Source: Lithodes maja
Taxonomy: Eukaryota; Arthropoda; Malacostraca; Decapoda; Lithodidae
DNA: 64,000 nucleotides
NCBI GenBank assembly: GCA_037953745.1
Contig: JBAKBP010003185.1
Location: 1 to 64,000, forward strand
Reading direction: 5' to 3'
The notes beneath the pieces are model-generated. The model was not told the DNA's origin, did no database searches, and saw nothing but the letters and a program-made list of their open reading frames with translations. A program made the position numbers and the translations under genes. Shown here one piece after another: positions 54,505 to 64,000 of the stretch. The first letter of the stretch is position 1, and the number at the start of each line of letters is the position of its first letter.

Positions 54505-55030
54505 GTTTGTTTACAAACTCAACAACTCACAACCCCACCGCTGTCCCGTCACTACACACTCTTATTACACTATATATCACCCCTCCACCAACACCAATAT
54601 ATCCTCCAAACCTTCACTAAATCCTTCCTCTTCTTGTTAGCCCCGTATGCACTCGATATCCTTGAATTAATTGACTATTCCCATAACATATGCCGGAGCC
54701 TCAAACTTGCGTCCGCCTTCCGCCATGGTGCGCCGCCAAACGTATGAGTAATTGAGGTAGGTTATTGTTATATTAGGCACTGATTATTCGTTATCACAGG
54801 TGTTTATTATACTTTGGCCATCTAATATTATGTCATGTGTCACTTTCACTTAGTTATATGCTTTGTAAACGTTTTATATACAATTTATTGTGTCTTTTTT
54901 CACTTATTTATATATGTTTTCATAATACATGATTTTTTTATCACAATACACCTGTACATTGTTTTATTTCCACTTGTTGCCTATATACATACATATTGTC
55001 AGTCTTTGGTACTTTCACTATGATTATTAG

Positions 55031-56098
55031 TTAGTACTCCTGCTTGCTGTGGTATTCAGCAAAGCACGGTATAGTACATAGTGACACCTGGCACTCCACA
55101 CACTGCATGGTGGTCTTTTTGTGCTTCCTCGGCCTCACCTGGCTGTTCCAGCAGACATGGCACCGCCTTCTGCTAATGGTGACTCCATCTCGTTCCAGAG
55201 GCAGGTAACAGAGCTTGTGCACATTTAGATACTGTGCACACTGCAGGCGGTCCTGAACGGGGCGCCCAGGTTGTGCCACTGCCCTCTGTGGAGCTAGAGC
55301 GGGGGCAGCACGCCCACGAACTTTGGCGGCGCGCACCCTAGGGCGGCCAGGAGCGCGACGGCGCCCAGGCCCAGCCCGGCGGCCAGCCCGGCGGCCAGCC
55401 CGGCGGCCAGGGCGGCCAGGAGCACGACGGCCCTGGGCAAAGCGTCTGGGTTGAGGGTCGTCGATGTCCATAAAGTCGTCGTCATCGTCGTTGTCGTCAG
55501 AGCCGTCATCTTGCCCTGACGGTGGACCCAGGTAATCATGGCCAGAGTCATCTGTGAGGTGCCCTTCTTCTTCAGAGCCCCCCTCATAATCTCGCGGGGA
55601 ACGAATGATGCGTGGGCGGCGTGTAGGTCGGCGAGGTGGGGAAGGAGTGGGTAAATAGGCCGAAAGTGGGGGGTCCTCAACCCTAGGGAGTGCTGGTGGT
55701 GGTGGGGAAGAATGGCGGGAGCCTGGGGCAACTTGGGTGGCGTGGGTAGATAAGGAAGACAATGGCGGGTCAACCTCAGCCTCCCGCTCAGCCTCACTAT
55801 CATCACTTTCATCGTCATGGTCAAATCCACTAAAAAAGGCGTATCTTTCATGGATTTCGTCTAGATCGTCAAAATCTTCACTATAGTGAGACTGATAAGA
55901 CTCGGAGCTATCACTACCCAACTCATCAACACTATTTTGGCCTTCACCACGTTCATAACTCCTCAAAGCTATCTCAATACCTCCGGGAGTCAACGCATCT
56001 TGTACGTGCCTTTGCGTTAGGGCGCGACGAACATGGGCAGGCGTCGAAGGGAGCGTAGAATCGGACACAAGGGAATAACTTTTTGGGCTAGTATCCAT
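55031..56098 (-). CDS. Core-deleted piggyBac protein: N-terminus fused to Cys-rich DNA-binding domain
   Basis: 355 codons from ATG 56096-56098 to TAA at 55031, homologous to both ends of the copy 1 transposase. Three in-frame deletions are visible: one after DDESDDS, one between PPLSAYLP and TPSPPRRP, and a large one joining APALAP to QRAVAQPG. The last removes the entire DDE catalytic domain (roughly residues 450-905 of copy 1). Kept are the acidic Ser-rich segment, the GRP AT-hook-like basic segment and the full C-terminal CHVC...YHSKQEY domain. No stop codons. It cannot catalyse transposition but may still bind element ends; a repressor role is inference. Confidence 0.85.
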   Translation of the reverse strand: MDTSPKSYSLVSDSTLPSTPAHVRRALTQRHVQDALTPGGIEIALRSYERGEGQNSVDELGSDSSESYQSHYSEDFDDLDEIHERYAFFSGFDHDDESDDSEAEREAEVDPPLSSLSTHATQVAPGSRHSSPPPPALPRVEDPPLSAYLPTPSPPRRPTRRPRIIRSPRDYEGGSEEEGHLTDDSGHDYLGPPSGQDDGSDDNDDDDDFMDIDDPQPRRFAQGRRAPGRPGRRAGRRAGRRAGPGRRRAPGRPRVRAAKVRGRAAPALAPQRAVAQPGRPVQDRLQCAQYLNVHKLCYLPLERDGVTISRRRCHVCWNSQVRPRKHKKTTMQCVECQVSLCTIPCFAEYHSKQEY

Positions 56099-56303
56099 GT
56101 TGGCGGCAGGGTAGAGACTGTTTTGGTGGCGTACATGCTGTCTGGTGGCGTCGCCTAGCGACGCCTGGTGACCACGGAGCGAAATTTTTACGCGCGCCAT
56201 TCGAAAGCACACACGCAAGCAATGGTACAGTGTTGTACCACCCGGGTTCCTCGGGCCAAAAAAAAATGGTACACACGTGTACCACCCGGGGTCTAAGGGT
56301 TAA

Positions 56304-56780
56304 GAGCGGGTGGTGGAGTATATTTGACCGTGCCGCCCAGCGTTTTTTTTTTTTACCATAAATGGGGTTGTTTCCGTGCTCTTTTTCATGCATAAACAAG
56401 AGCCAGAGCGTAATACAAGTATGTATCCCTGAAAGGGCGTAAATTGAGCTTTCCAATGACACCCGAACCATCCTTCTACGATCACTGGTTGTCTTGCAAC
56501 GATCGTGCAACCGAAGGGCAAAATCGCTAAAATACGGTAATTTTGTTACATAATTACGTGTGTAGCGAGTGAGAGAGGGTGGAGTAAAGTGGAGTAAATG
56601 TCAGTGGGCCCACGACGGTTGTGGCGAGCGGTCATGAGGTAACCTATGCTCCTCCCACCGCTCGGCTCTCTCTCAGAGCCAATATTGCGCCAAAATTGCA
56701 CACAGACTTAAGTCGGGCCCCGCCACATTGTCCAGCTTTTTAGATACGGACTTAAGTCGGGCCCCAATAGACAAGGGTTA
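56304..56780. mobile_element. Probable TTAA element between piggyBac copy 2 and the gag-like region
   Basis: The right end in inverse reads TTAACCCTTGTCTATTGGGG, and GACTTAAGTCGGGCCCC occurs twice near it (56706 and 56750). The adjacent gag-like frame is cut at this TTAA (56777-56780). The left end is not clearly matched. No ORF. Confidence 0.45.
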
Positions 56781-57937
56781 ATGGCACACTGACTGATCAC
56801 CTTCTGTAACAATTCATTTAGCTGCACAGTCATTAACTTCGTGGGAGTGGTTTGTGTAGTTAGCCTAACTTGTTGGTCTGTCGGTAGCAGAGTGTCAGCC
56901 TGTTTGAGAGTGGCCGTGTTCATCAGTGTCTGACTGCTACTAGCCGTAGCCGGGTGGTGAGAACCGCAAGCCGGTGACTTCTGGTCACGCGGCGGAGGTG
57001 TTACCGGGGTGGTCGCATTCTGCGAACCCATATTCTTAGGGGCGGCTGTCAAGCCGAGTTGGTCCTCAGAAGGAGCCAGGAGTGTCGCGTGAGACTGTGT
57101 GGTCGTAACCGCATTTGATGTAAATACACCCGGAGACTGAGTAGTGAGTAGAAGTCTGAGTCATGTTGGCTTGCTGAGCCTGTTTGTTTGACAACACTAA
57201 CTTGGAACCTTGGAGCCTAACGAGTACAGTTTGTCTAAGTCTAGTGGCAGTGTGAGAGAGGCCGGCGTCCGGCTCGAGGAGGCCGGAGCTCACCCCCTGC
57301 GTCCCTGAGGCGGCCGCCGGACCTTCCAGCTGTGATCCTGTGAGATCTACTTGCGCAGAAGTAGGAGTTTCATTAGAAAGTAACACACGTCGTGATGGGC
57401 TCGAGAGCCGGCGGATCTTGTCAGGCAGATAGTCCGTGCTGTCCATGCGCCTCAGGTTGCCCGCCGGGGGAGCTGGGTGAGCAGGTTGCGGTGAGCAGGT
57501 TGTGGGCATTCCGGTAACATCAAGCGGCACCTCTTGGATGGGGGAGAGGAGCTCTGTGTAGATGTCGTGGATGACGAAGGGGACCCAATGGTCAACAAGG
57601 GGATTGGGGAGGTGTGTGACTGGTGAGCTATATGATCATCAAATGAGTACAATTGAACTACCCTCAATAATTCTGGGTTGTCACATGACAGTTCTTTGTT
57701 AGCTACCTGAGAAGCATAGGTCTTAAACTTAGTTTTAACAGCAATGAGAGTGAGTAAGCAAGACATATCTTGGGCCGCGAGCCATTCTTCGAACAGATCT
57801 GAACACACCGGACATGTACGAGATGCCCACATGAAAGAGTTTCTGTTTAAACACTGTACACACCTAATACACCTGTTATGTGCTGGTATTGGTATCAAAA
57901 GACAGGCGGGGGTTGAGCATACTGTAAACAAAGGCAT
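56781..57937 (-). pseudogene. Frameshifted gag-like ORF with a Cys/His cluster
   Basis: Three overlapping minus-strand frames (57937-57452, 57530-57066, 57052 down to the TTAA) read as pieces of one protein. The first starts with ATG and has HNRCIRCVQCLNRNSF..TCPVCSDLFEEW, a Cys/His pattern resembling zinc-binding N-termini of DIRS-type or other retroelement gag proteins, then a Ser/Pro-rich stretch. The later pieces are Ser/Thr/Pro/Gln-rich. Two frame changes are needed and the 3' end is truncated. The family assignment is uncertain; a host gene fragment is an alternative. Confidence 0.4.
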
Positions 57938-57959
57938 GATGCAGAGACTCCTCTCCCCG

Positions 57960-59037
57960 GCGGGAACGACGCGGTAGCCGGCTGTTCTGAGTGTCCACCT
58001 GGAAAGACAAAATTCCAGGAATCAATGCTCATAAGGATATACAGGGAGAGTCTCACCTATCCTAACCTTCCCGGTATAAGAAGCATAGGAGGCAACGGCC
58101 TCTTTCTTCTTGTTACCCCTAATTGGGCGTGAATTGCCTCTTCCCATGCCCCTGAGTAACATGAGAAGGGGATACCACTAAAGACAGAGGGCCACCGTTA
58201 CGACGTAGGTCGTAGAACAGTGAGCCCCCTGATGGCGGACCGCTCTGTGCTCCACAAAACACACAAGCAGCCGCTGATTCATTTACCAACTAGGCCGCCG
58301 GCACGGCAGGGTAAACGCCATTGAAGTAAGCATGCTAGCTGATGAAGACACAAGTGCAGTGTCCGCCGGGGTCTGTTACTCACTGGGCCGCCGGCACGGC
58401 GGGGTAAACGACCGTAATATCCCACGTCAAAACTGACCATATTTTTAATGACCGGGGGACCCCTAACAGCGGGAATCGGGTTGTTCCGTACAGGAAACAC
58501 CACCCGCCGGAGGACTTGTTGCTCTCGCAGCCGCCAGAAGGCGGAGGCAAAGTCCGAGGGGCTCACAAGCACCTTACCAACCAGATTTACATCGGCGTCC
58601 GCCGGATCCTAGAGGGACCAGGGACCAGGGGGCAGTGGCGACGCCACACCCACCGACGTCAAACCCGGCGAGGGAGACACGAGCCCTTGAACACGCCGGC
58701 ACGGCGGACCGACCCAACGGCTACAAACCTTAGGCCGGCAGGCACAGCAAAGGAAGGGGGACTCGGAGCAAAGCACAGCCGCGAGGAACCCCGACCTAAC
58801 TCACGCACTCCCACGCGTGGAACACGTTGCCGGACTCCCGGAAAGTGGCACACTAACCAACAGGGAGACCACAACACACAGGGGACATAATAATCAATAA
58901 TACAGAAATAAAAAAAGACCCCCCAAAACTAGATAACCTATAGGCTTATCCGGAAAACATAGTACAGACTACAAGAAGAACCAAGAACAGTGCCAAAAGG
59001 GCAAAGAGAAAACCCCCCCACGAGGGGCCTCTCACAT
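57960..59037. other. GC-rich unassigned stretch upstream of the gag-like ORF
   Basis: No coding motif recognised. GCCGCCGGCACGGC followed by GGGTAAACG recurs at about 58292, 58383 and, partly, 58693. The base composition (high GC) differs sharply from the AT-rich flanks. It may be the leader or terminal repeat of the same retroelement. Not shown. Confidence 0.35.
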
Positions 59038-59452
59038 CTCCCCCGGCCGGGCGGAGACAAATTGGGCTTGTCTCCTTTCATGTGTTAGCCTCAGTTCACC
59101 TAGCTGTAAATAGGTACCTGGAATAAGTGGACGACGTTGTGACGTCCCATCTGGGGTTGGCAAAAATGGTACAAGGCGAGATGGGTATCATATGGTTCAC
59201 CTAAGCTACTGGTCAACCTAAGCCTTCGGGTGAGACTGGTACCGTAGTGAGAATGGTACCATACAGATTAACCCTAAGCCTTCGTTTCCAGATGTCGCCA
59301 ATTGGCTAAAATACAGACTACACACACATCCACAGCCATTCCAACGATACATAAACACTTAACATGCATTTCACGCAATACATTCCCAGTTAAGGAGGCG
59401 CGATAATAATGAGCTTAGCTCGCATTGCGTGGATTCCCCTTGACGAAATAAG
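59038..59452 (+). mobile_element. tRNA-derived SINE, 5' truncated copy
   Basis: Begins inside the B-box region (CCCCGGCCGGGCGGAGAC) and matches the 6375-6790 copy through CACCTAGCTGTAAATAGG to the ACGAA.. tail. Differences are small indels and substitutions. Truncation at the 5' end fits incomplete reverse transcription. Confidence 0.8.
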
Positions 59453-60477
59453 CAAGTGAATAACAGGCTCAATGCCGGAGGACGCCACAACCACGTGTGA
59501 CAATCCTAACCCTGGCGCGTCTGCAACAAAGACAGGGTCCCTAGACCCCCAAGCTGTACAAAGGAATAGCAAGAAACTTAAAGGAAAGCCTCCTAACTAA
59601 GGAAAAAGCAAAACTAAGGCGCATAGCAACAAACAAAAAACACCACGTGTGGTGGAAACATTGAAAACAAGGAGAAAGCGCCTAAACATACCCTAATTTA
59701 AACACTTCCTGCGGGCCAACAATAACACAACCCGTGCTAGCTAGTCTAAACCCTGCTCACTATCTCCCAGATACATACAAATGAGAAAAGACTCACTAGA
59801 GGAGAGCGAGCGTCGAATGAAGCCGGAGCGCGGGGGCACAAGTGTTGACAGTAGGCCCGCGGGGAAGAGAAGGACGAATTGTTGCACTTGGCGAGAGGCG
59901 GTAAGAAGCCACAACGCAAGAAAATCCACCGAATATGGGAAGCTTGTGAATAACAGTGTTAAAATGGAAATTCTTTTTTCCTTTTTTGTTCTCATATTTT
60001 TTTACGGAGTTTTTTCGTAGTGGGTACCCGATCAATATGACGACACACATAAGAGAAGTAGCGTTGCACTTATGAAGATGAATCTCTTTCTTCCCCGCGG
60101 CGGTTGATTCAAACAACTGACATGGGTGTTGAATGGAGACTATTATACTAATAGGCAACGTCGTCAATGATGAAGGGGCCACTATTAAATATGTTTTTAT
60201 GTCTCCAGCCATGATATTACTCTGTTTAGTGAAGGTTTGGCAAATCAATTTGTTACGCATGTAATATTATATGTAAATTATTTTAACATATGATACACAC
60301 ATCTCATGGTCAATATCTGCCTAACAACATGAAATAAACGAATATAAAGCAAAAAATAAAGATGTACTGTAATGATAAAAAAAATACTACCCCACGAACG
60401 AGCGGAGCACGGGAAAATTCGGTTTGGAGAGGGAGGGGTAGGACTCGCGCGGGAATGGGTCGGCGGTAAAGAAGGGG
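59453..60477. other. Unassigned; ends in a TTAA terminus
   Basis: No gene recognised. The right edge CGGTAAAGAAGGGGTTAA (60464-60481) is in inverse a TTAACCCCTTCTTTACCG terminus like other TTAA elements here. This terminus truncates the RTE sequence that follows. A left partner was not found. Confidence 0.4.
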
Positions 60478-60480
60478 TTA

Positions 60481-62270
60481 ATGCCTTTTTTAGCATTGTA
60501 CTGTAAATAACTCTTTTGGTAGTTCGATTAGCTGCCTGGTATTCCTCCTTGCTACCTCCCTTCTTCCATGCTTTGAAGCATCTCCTTTTCTCTTTCACAG
60601 CATGTTCTACTTCATCGTTCCACCACCAGGAGGATTTATTCCTGGGGTGACCCTTTGTTTTCCCACAGACTTTGTCAGTGGCAGCGAGAAGGCTATGCTT
60701 AAGGAAATTCCATCGACTATTTACATCGCTAGGCCTAGCTTCCTTATTTCTATTAATTTCCTCCAGTTCACTATGAAACCTATCCCTAACTTTCTTGTTC
60801 TTCAGCAGCCACACTCTCCTTTTGGACATGTATACCTTCTTGCGCTTAGGATCTCTGTATAAACTCATGTCGCATACAAGTAGCTTATGCTGGGGGATAC
60901 ATTCTTCGCTCGGGATGACCTTTACATCCCGAACCAGTTTCCAGTCTTTCCTGTTAACCAAGAAGTAATCTATCTGGCTACTGGAGACTCCAGAGTTATA
61001 TGTGACCAGATGGCTCTGTCTTTTCTTGAACTTCGTGTTACACACAACCATGTTGAGTGCAACGCAGGACTCCAGTATATATTCGCCTTCCAGATTCCTC
61101 CTTCCGTAACTATTTCCTCCATATACTCCCTCGTATCCATCTGCAAATGCTCCCATGCAGATGCTCCCAGATGACTATTCAGGTCCCCTCCCAGGATTGT
61201 TATTTCATTCTCCGAGAGGCCTGAAATGACACTGACGGTGTCATTCCAGAAGCCCGCTTTTATCTCTTTCTGTAGGCCAGCCTGTGGGGCATATGCAGAT
61301 CTTATCACATTCAGAATTCTTTCACCAACTTTCAACTTCAAAACAATCAGCCTTTCACTAACTCTCGTAATCTGAAGCACACTTTCCGCCCAGTCTTCAG
61401 CCACCAAAATACCCACTCCTTCTTTCGCTTTATTAGTCTTAACCCCCTTCCATTAGATCCTAAATCTTTTCTTTCTTCCAACAATCCACTGTACCCCATA
61501 CCCTTTCCAGAGTGTTTCCTGGGCACAGCAGACGTCCACTCGCCTCCTCTCACACATCTCAGCCAGTTTATTTGCACGCAGAATCAAACTACAGTACCAA
61601 CATTCACACTAGCAAGTCTGAGACTGTGGGGGGCATTTATCCGTATCCTGTGCGATTTTGGATCATCGGACTTACGTTGTTTATCTTTAGGTTTAGTCAT
61701 ATTTGGTAATTTGGCTGGCAAATGGGCATAAACCCCCCCTCCCCCCCGAACTCCGGCTCCAGTCTACCCCAGGGACCATTCCCCCAAGAGATTACAAGGG
61801 GTAGGCTCCAGTGGTCTAGGTGCGCCACACCAGAACCAGCCGCAGGGACGCACCCTGTGCGCGTACACGGCACTACGACTGGTCTGGTATTTTTCGCCCA
61901 ATGACAGGGCAGCCTCCTGGAGTACTACCACCACGTTCGGGCCCCTATACTGTTGGGCGGAAAGTGTCAGTCCGGAGAAACGCTACGTACTGTACCCTCT
62001 GGATCCATTTCGTACAGGTTGGGCGCAAGGCGCCAGGTCCGGGTCCAGAGAGAGCGACATCCACTGCCAGTGTGCCGCCATTAGGCAACTTGGACAAGAA
62101 CAATGAAGCCCTGTCACAGCACTGTCATATGAAAACAAAGCCAGCACCAATAACAAGGCTTCATTGTACTGCATAGTAATGGCTGTTGGTCCGCAAGTCT
62201 AACGCCATCCCCCTTATTAGTCGCCTTGTACGACACGCAGTAGGATGCGTGGGGCATATTCTTTTTTTCC
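60481..62270 (-). pseudogene. RTE-like LINE: 5' region and endonuclease, frameshifted and truncated
   Basis: On the minus strand, about 62250-62210 has TGCGTGTCGTACAAGGCGAC, a 5' motif I associate with arthropod RTE-type LINEs. Endonuclease motifs follow in changing frames: KEWVFWWLKT/GILVAEDWAESV, SAYAPQAGL, ILGGDLNSHLGA, ALNMVVCNTKF, SSSQIDYFLVNRKDWK and HKLLVCDMSL. They end in an RT-proximal stretch with KSSWWWNDEVEHAVKEKRRCFKAWKK. At least two frameshifts are present, and the element stops at a TTAA at 60478, so no RT domain remains here. It is homologous in type to the RT fragment at 44506. Confidence 0.72.
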
Positions 62271-62622
62271 TCCCCCATAAGTGAAGGCCCCCTTACCCCC
62301 TGTTGTGTTGTGTTGTCCCTGTTCGGGCTCTGTCTCGAGTCGGCCACCCCCAGCTGTGGGGTGTGTGCCTGAGTATGCATGTACAATTGTACCAGTACAG
62401 TATTGCAATTACAATGGCCAATTCTAGCTATGTCCAGGTACAGTATATACAAAAGAATCAATGCATTGAGAGAGTTCTAGCAAAAAAGAATAAAGTAACT
62501 GTAAAAACATGAGATTTGAGCCTTGAGCCATTGTTACAAGAATTCAATGAGTCAAGACATAACTATGTTGCATTGCTTTCTCCACATATTGTGAATGTGA
62601 TAACAAATAATACCAACATTAC

Positions 62623-62743
62623 CTCTCCAACGTGGGTGTGACACCCACTGCCACCACTTTCCCCCGAGGGCTCCGTGCTGCCTGTGTTGGGGTGACTGTT
62701 CTGAAGTGTGGGTGCTGGAGGATACTCCAGGAGTTTCTGAGAC
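62623..62743 (-). CDS. Candidate orphan internal exon, minus strand
   Basis: 121 nt flanked on the minus strand by CTTTGGCAG (acceptor) and GAG|GTAATG (donor). One frame is open across it: one base, then 40 codons reading SQKLLEYPPAPTLQNSHPN and then a Gly/Ser-rich stretch ending CHTHVGE. Higher GC and lower repeat content than its flanks support an exon. No partner exon was found and no family recognised, so it may be a chance ORF or part of a gene extending beyond the right edge. Confidence 0.35.
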
Positions 62744-62869
62744 CTGCCAAAGAACAGTTCAACACTTATCATACTGTAACACATTCACAACTGGGAAAAT
62801 TTAGATTTGCAAGACAAAGAAGGTTAATAAGATTTAATATAATATATATATGTGTTAATTCTTTATGGG

Positions 62870-63125
62870 GTAATTATAGGGAATAGGCTCGCACCCTTAT
62901 TTCTCATGTTTTTTCCTCCAGATTTTGAGAAATTAGTGTTTTCATGGTCTTAGTTATAATTCCAATGTGGGATACACGATGGGTTGAGGGGGGGGGCTTT
63001 GCCCCCCCTCACCCCCCCATGAATTATTGAAATCGTCATCTATGTTGCCAGCAGGGGGTAAATATCGATTATACTGCATAAAGAAGGCGTTTGTAAACAG
63101 TTAGGATATCCACAAGAGCTCCGAG
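62870..63125. repeat. Dispersed repeat with G/C hairpin
   Basis: GGCTCGCACCCTTATTTCTC, TTTTTTCCTCCAGATTTTGAG and GATGGGTTGAGGGGG..CCCCCTCACC match two separate pieces at 42860-42960 and 43635-43710. The GGGGGGCTTTGCCCCCC part is a strong hairpin. Element type unknown. Confidence 0.6.
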
Positions 63126-63151
63126 ATTGATTAGAATGGGAATTTTTTCTA

Positions 63152-64000
63152 TTAACCCTCCAGCCCCGGGGGCTGTAGCTCGCGACTGTACTGCTGTACC
63201 GGGGGTTTTGACGATCTTTGGCCTATGTTAACTACTCTGTAAATCAATGAATATGGCATGTAATGTTGTGAATAAAAAAGAATAATGTTCCACAAACCTT
63301 CCTCTGTCGAATGGCGTTGAGTAGAGGTCTCTAGCCCCTCTGGTTGCATAATGGTGAGCGCGGGAAGACGAGTGCTTTTTTATGCGGGAAATTCCTCCCG
63401 CGTCCGAAAGCGTCGGCCCGGCCAGGGCTACGACGCACCTAGCCGCTCGCCGCGCCAAAGTATTTATCTCCCTTAGACGATTTTAGTGTTTGATATTGAG
63501 AATGTGATGTTTATTTGATATTTTCTAGTTATTTTGAGGCCAATTATATAAAATATGTTTATTAGGGTATCACTTTCACTGATATTGGTAATTTTCACTC
63601 GATACCATACATTTTATTAGTAATTGAGGTATGTTATTGTTGTATTAGGCACTGATTATTCGTTATCACAGGTGTTTATTATACTATGGCCATCAAATAT
63701 TAGGTCTTGTGTCACTTTCACTTTGACAAATATGCTTTAGAGAGTGTCACTGTCACTGATAATGCTCATTTTCACTCGATACCGTACATTTTATTAGTAA
63801 TTGAGGTAGGTTATTGTTGTATTAGGCACTGATTATTCGTTATCACAGGTGTTTATTATACTTTGGCCATCAAATCTTAGGTCTTGTGTCACTTTCACTT
63901 TGACAAATATGCTTTAGAGAGTGTCACTGTCACTGATAATGCTCATTTTCACTCGATACCGTACATTTTATTAGTAATTGAGGTAGGTTATTGTTGTATT
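63152..64000 (-). mobile_element. piggyBac copy 3, left part only (runs off the window)
   Basis: TTAACCCTCCAGCCCCGG at 63152, then GACTGTACTGCTGTACCGGG, GTTGAGTAGAGGTCTCTAGCC and TTGCATAATGGTGAGCGCGGG follow the same order as copies 1 and 2. 177-bp repeats follow with anchors at 63620, 63797 and 63974. The sequence differs from copies 1 and 2 by many substitutions, so it is a sister subfamily. The transposase region would lie beyond 64000. Confidence 0.85.

Larger units (their letters stand above)
50331..54743 (-). mobile_element. Full-length CR1/Jockey-superfamily LINE with two open ORFs
   Basis: Boundaries come from the interrupted piggyBac sequence, so they are precise to a few bases. On the minus strand: a 5' UTR of about 240 bp, ORF1 (53413-54504), ORF2 (ATG 53371 to 50372), and a 3' end with a short repeat ACTGTAAGA. 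At most a 2-bp (AT) target duplication is visible. No inactivating mutation was found in either ORF. Confidence 0.9.
49871..56303 (-). mobile_element. piggyBac copy 2: core-deleted, with a LINE inserted
   Basis: The left part (49871-50330) matches copy 1 from CTAGGGAATATCG onward. The match breaks at 50331 in ...GTAGTTTTTAT and resumes at about 54744 with ATGAGTAATTGAGG, the directly adjoining sequence in copy 1; the insert is a LINE. The right end is CCCGGGGTCTAAGGGTTAA, with TTAA at 56300-56303. The extreme left end (TTAAGAGCCCTTCCG) has diverged from copy 1. The coding region has three in-frame deletions. Confidence 0.88.

Noticed and set aside
55294..55851. 185-codon minus-strand ORF
   Set aside because: The same alternative frame in piggyBac copy 2; it mirrors the shadow in copy 1.

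Overview
This window is eukaryotic nuclear DNA, most likely from a decapod crustacean or a close arthropod relative. The evidence is GT-AG introns in a split gene, a tRNA-derived SINE with a decapod-type central domain, short TTAGG/CCTAA tracts (the arthropod telomere motif), and a dense load of CR1-like, RTE-like and Jockey-like LINEs, piggyBac elements and TTAA-flanked MITEs. No bacterial operons, rRNA genes, intact tRNA genes or CRISPR arrays are seen. The species call is an inference.

One host gene is well supported: a PLP-dependent L-threonine/L-serine ammonia-lyase (threonine dehydratase) with a C-terminal ACT domain, on the + strand in ten exon positions between 3316 and 17582. Exons 1-9 join in frame. 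The last coding exon exists in two homologous versions, 10a (13861-13974) and 10b (17472-17582). Each has its own acceptor and stop, giving predicted proteins of 446 or 445 residues. Introns hold perfect or near-perfect minisatellites, decayed copies of exons 4 and 5, and several MITEs just downstream of splice donors. A 49-bp minisatellite of about 40 units fills 1-1940 upstream of the gene.

The rest (about 20-64 kb) is transposon-rich. 20.7-21.8 kb holds a decayed LINE, 21.9-22.2 kb a hAT MITE with a perfect 8-bp target duplication, and 23.3-23.95 kb an adenain-like protease ORF of probable Polinton/Maverick or adintovirus origin. 24-28 kb is mostly unassigned. 28.8-32.7 kb is a CR1-like LINE with an SGNH-esterase ORF and an EN-RT ORF broken by one stop codon. 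32.7-41 kb holds LINE tails, several MITE families, tRNA-like tandem units, and TTAGG-like tracts. 41-44.9 kb holds a hAT-like palindromic element, short tandem repeats and an RTE RT fragment.

44.9-56.3 kb is a nested stack. A piggyBac element with an intact-looking transposase (45395-49609) sits inside a TTAA-flanked element. Beside it is a second piggyBac copy (49871-56303) whose transposase lost the whole DDE core by in-frame deletion but keeps its N-terminal region and C-terminal Cys-rich domain. That copy is itself interrupted by a LINE with two open ORFs (about 50331-54743). A third, partial piggyBac end begins at 63152. 56.7-63 kb has a frameshifted gag-like ORF with a Cys/His cluster, a truncated SINE, a truncated RTE LINE and one candidate orphan exon on the minus strand.

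All exon joins, domain calls and family names come from reading the sequence without database searches. Copy numbers and periods were counted by hand.
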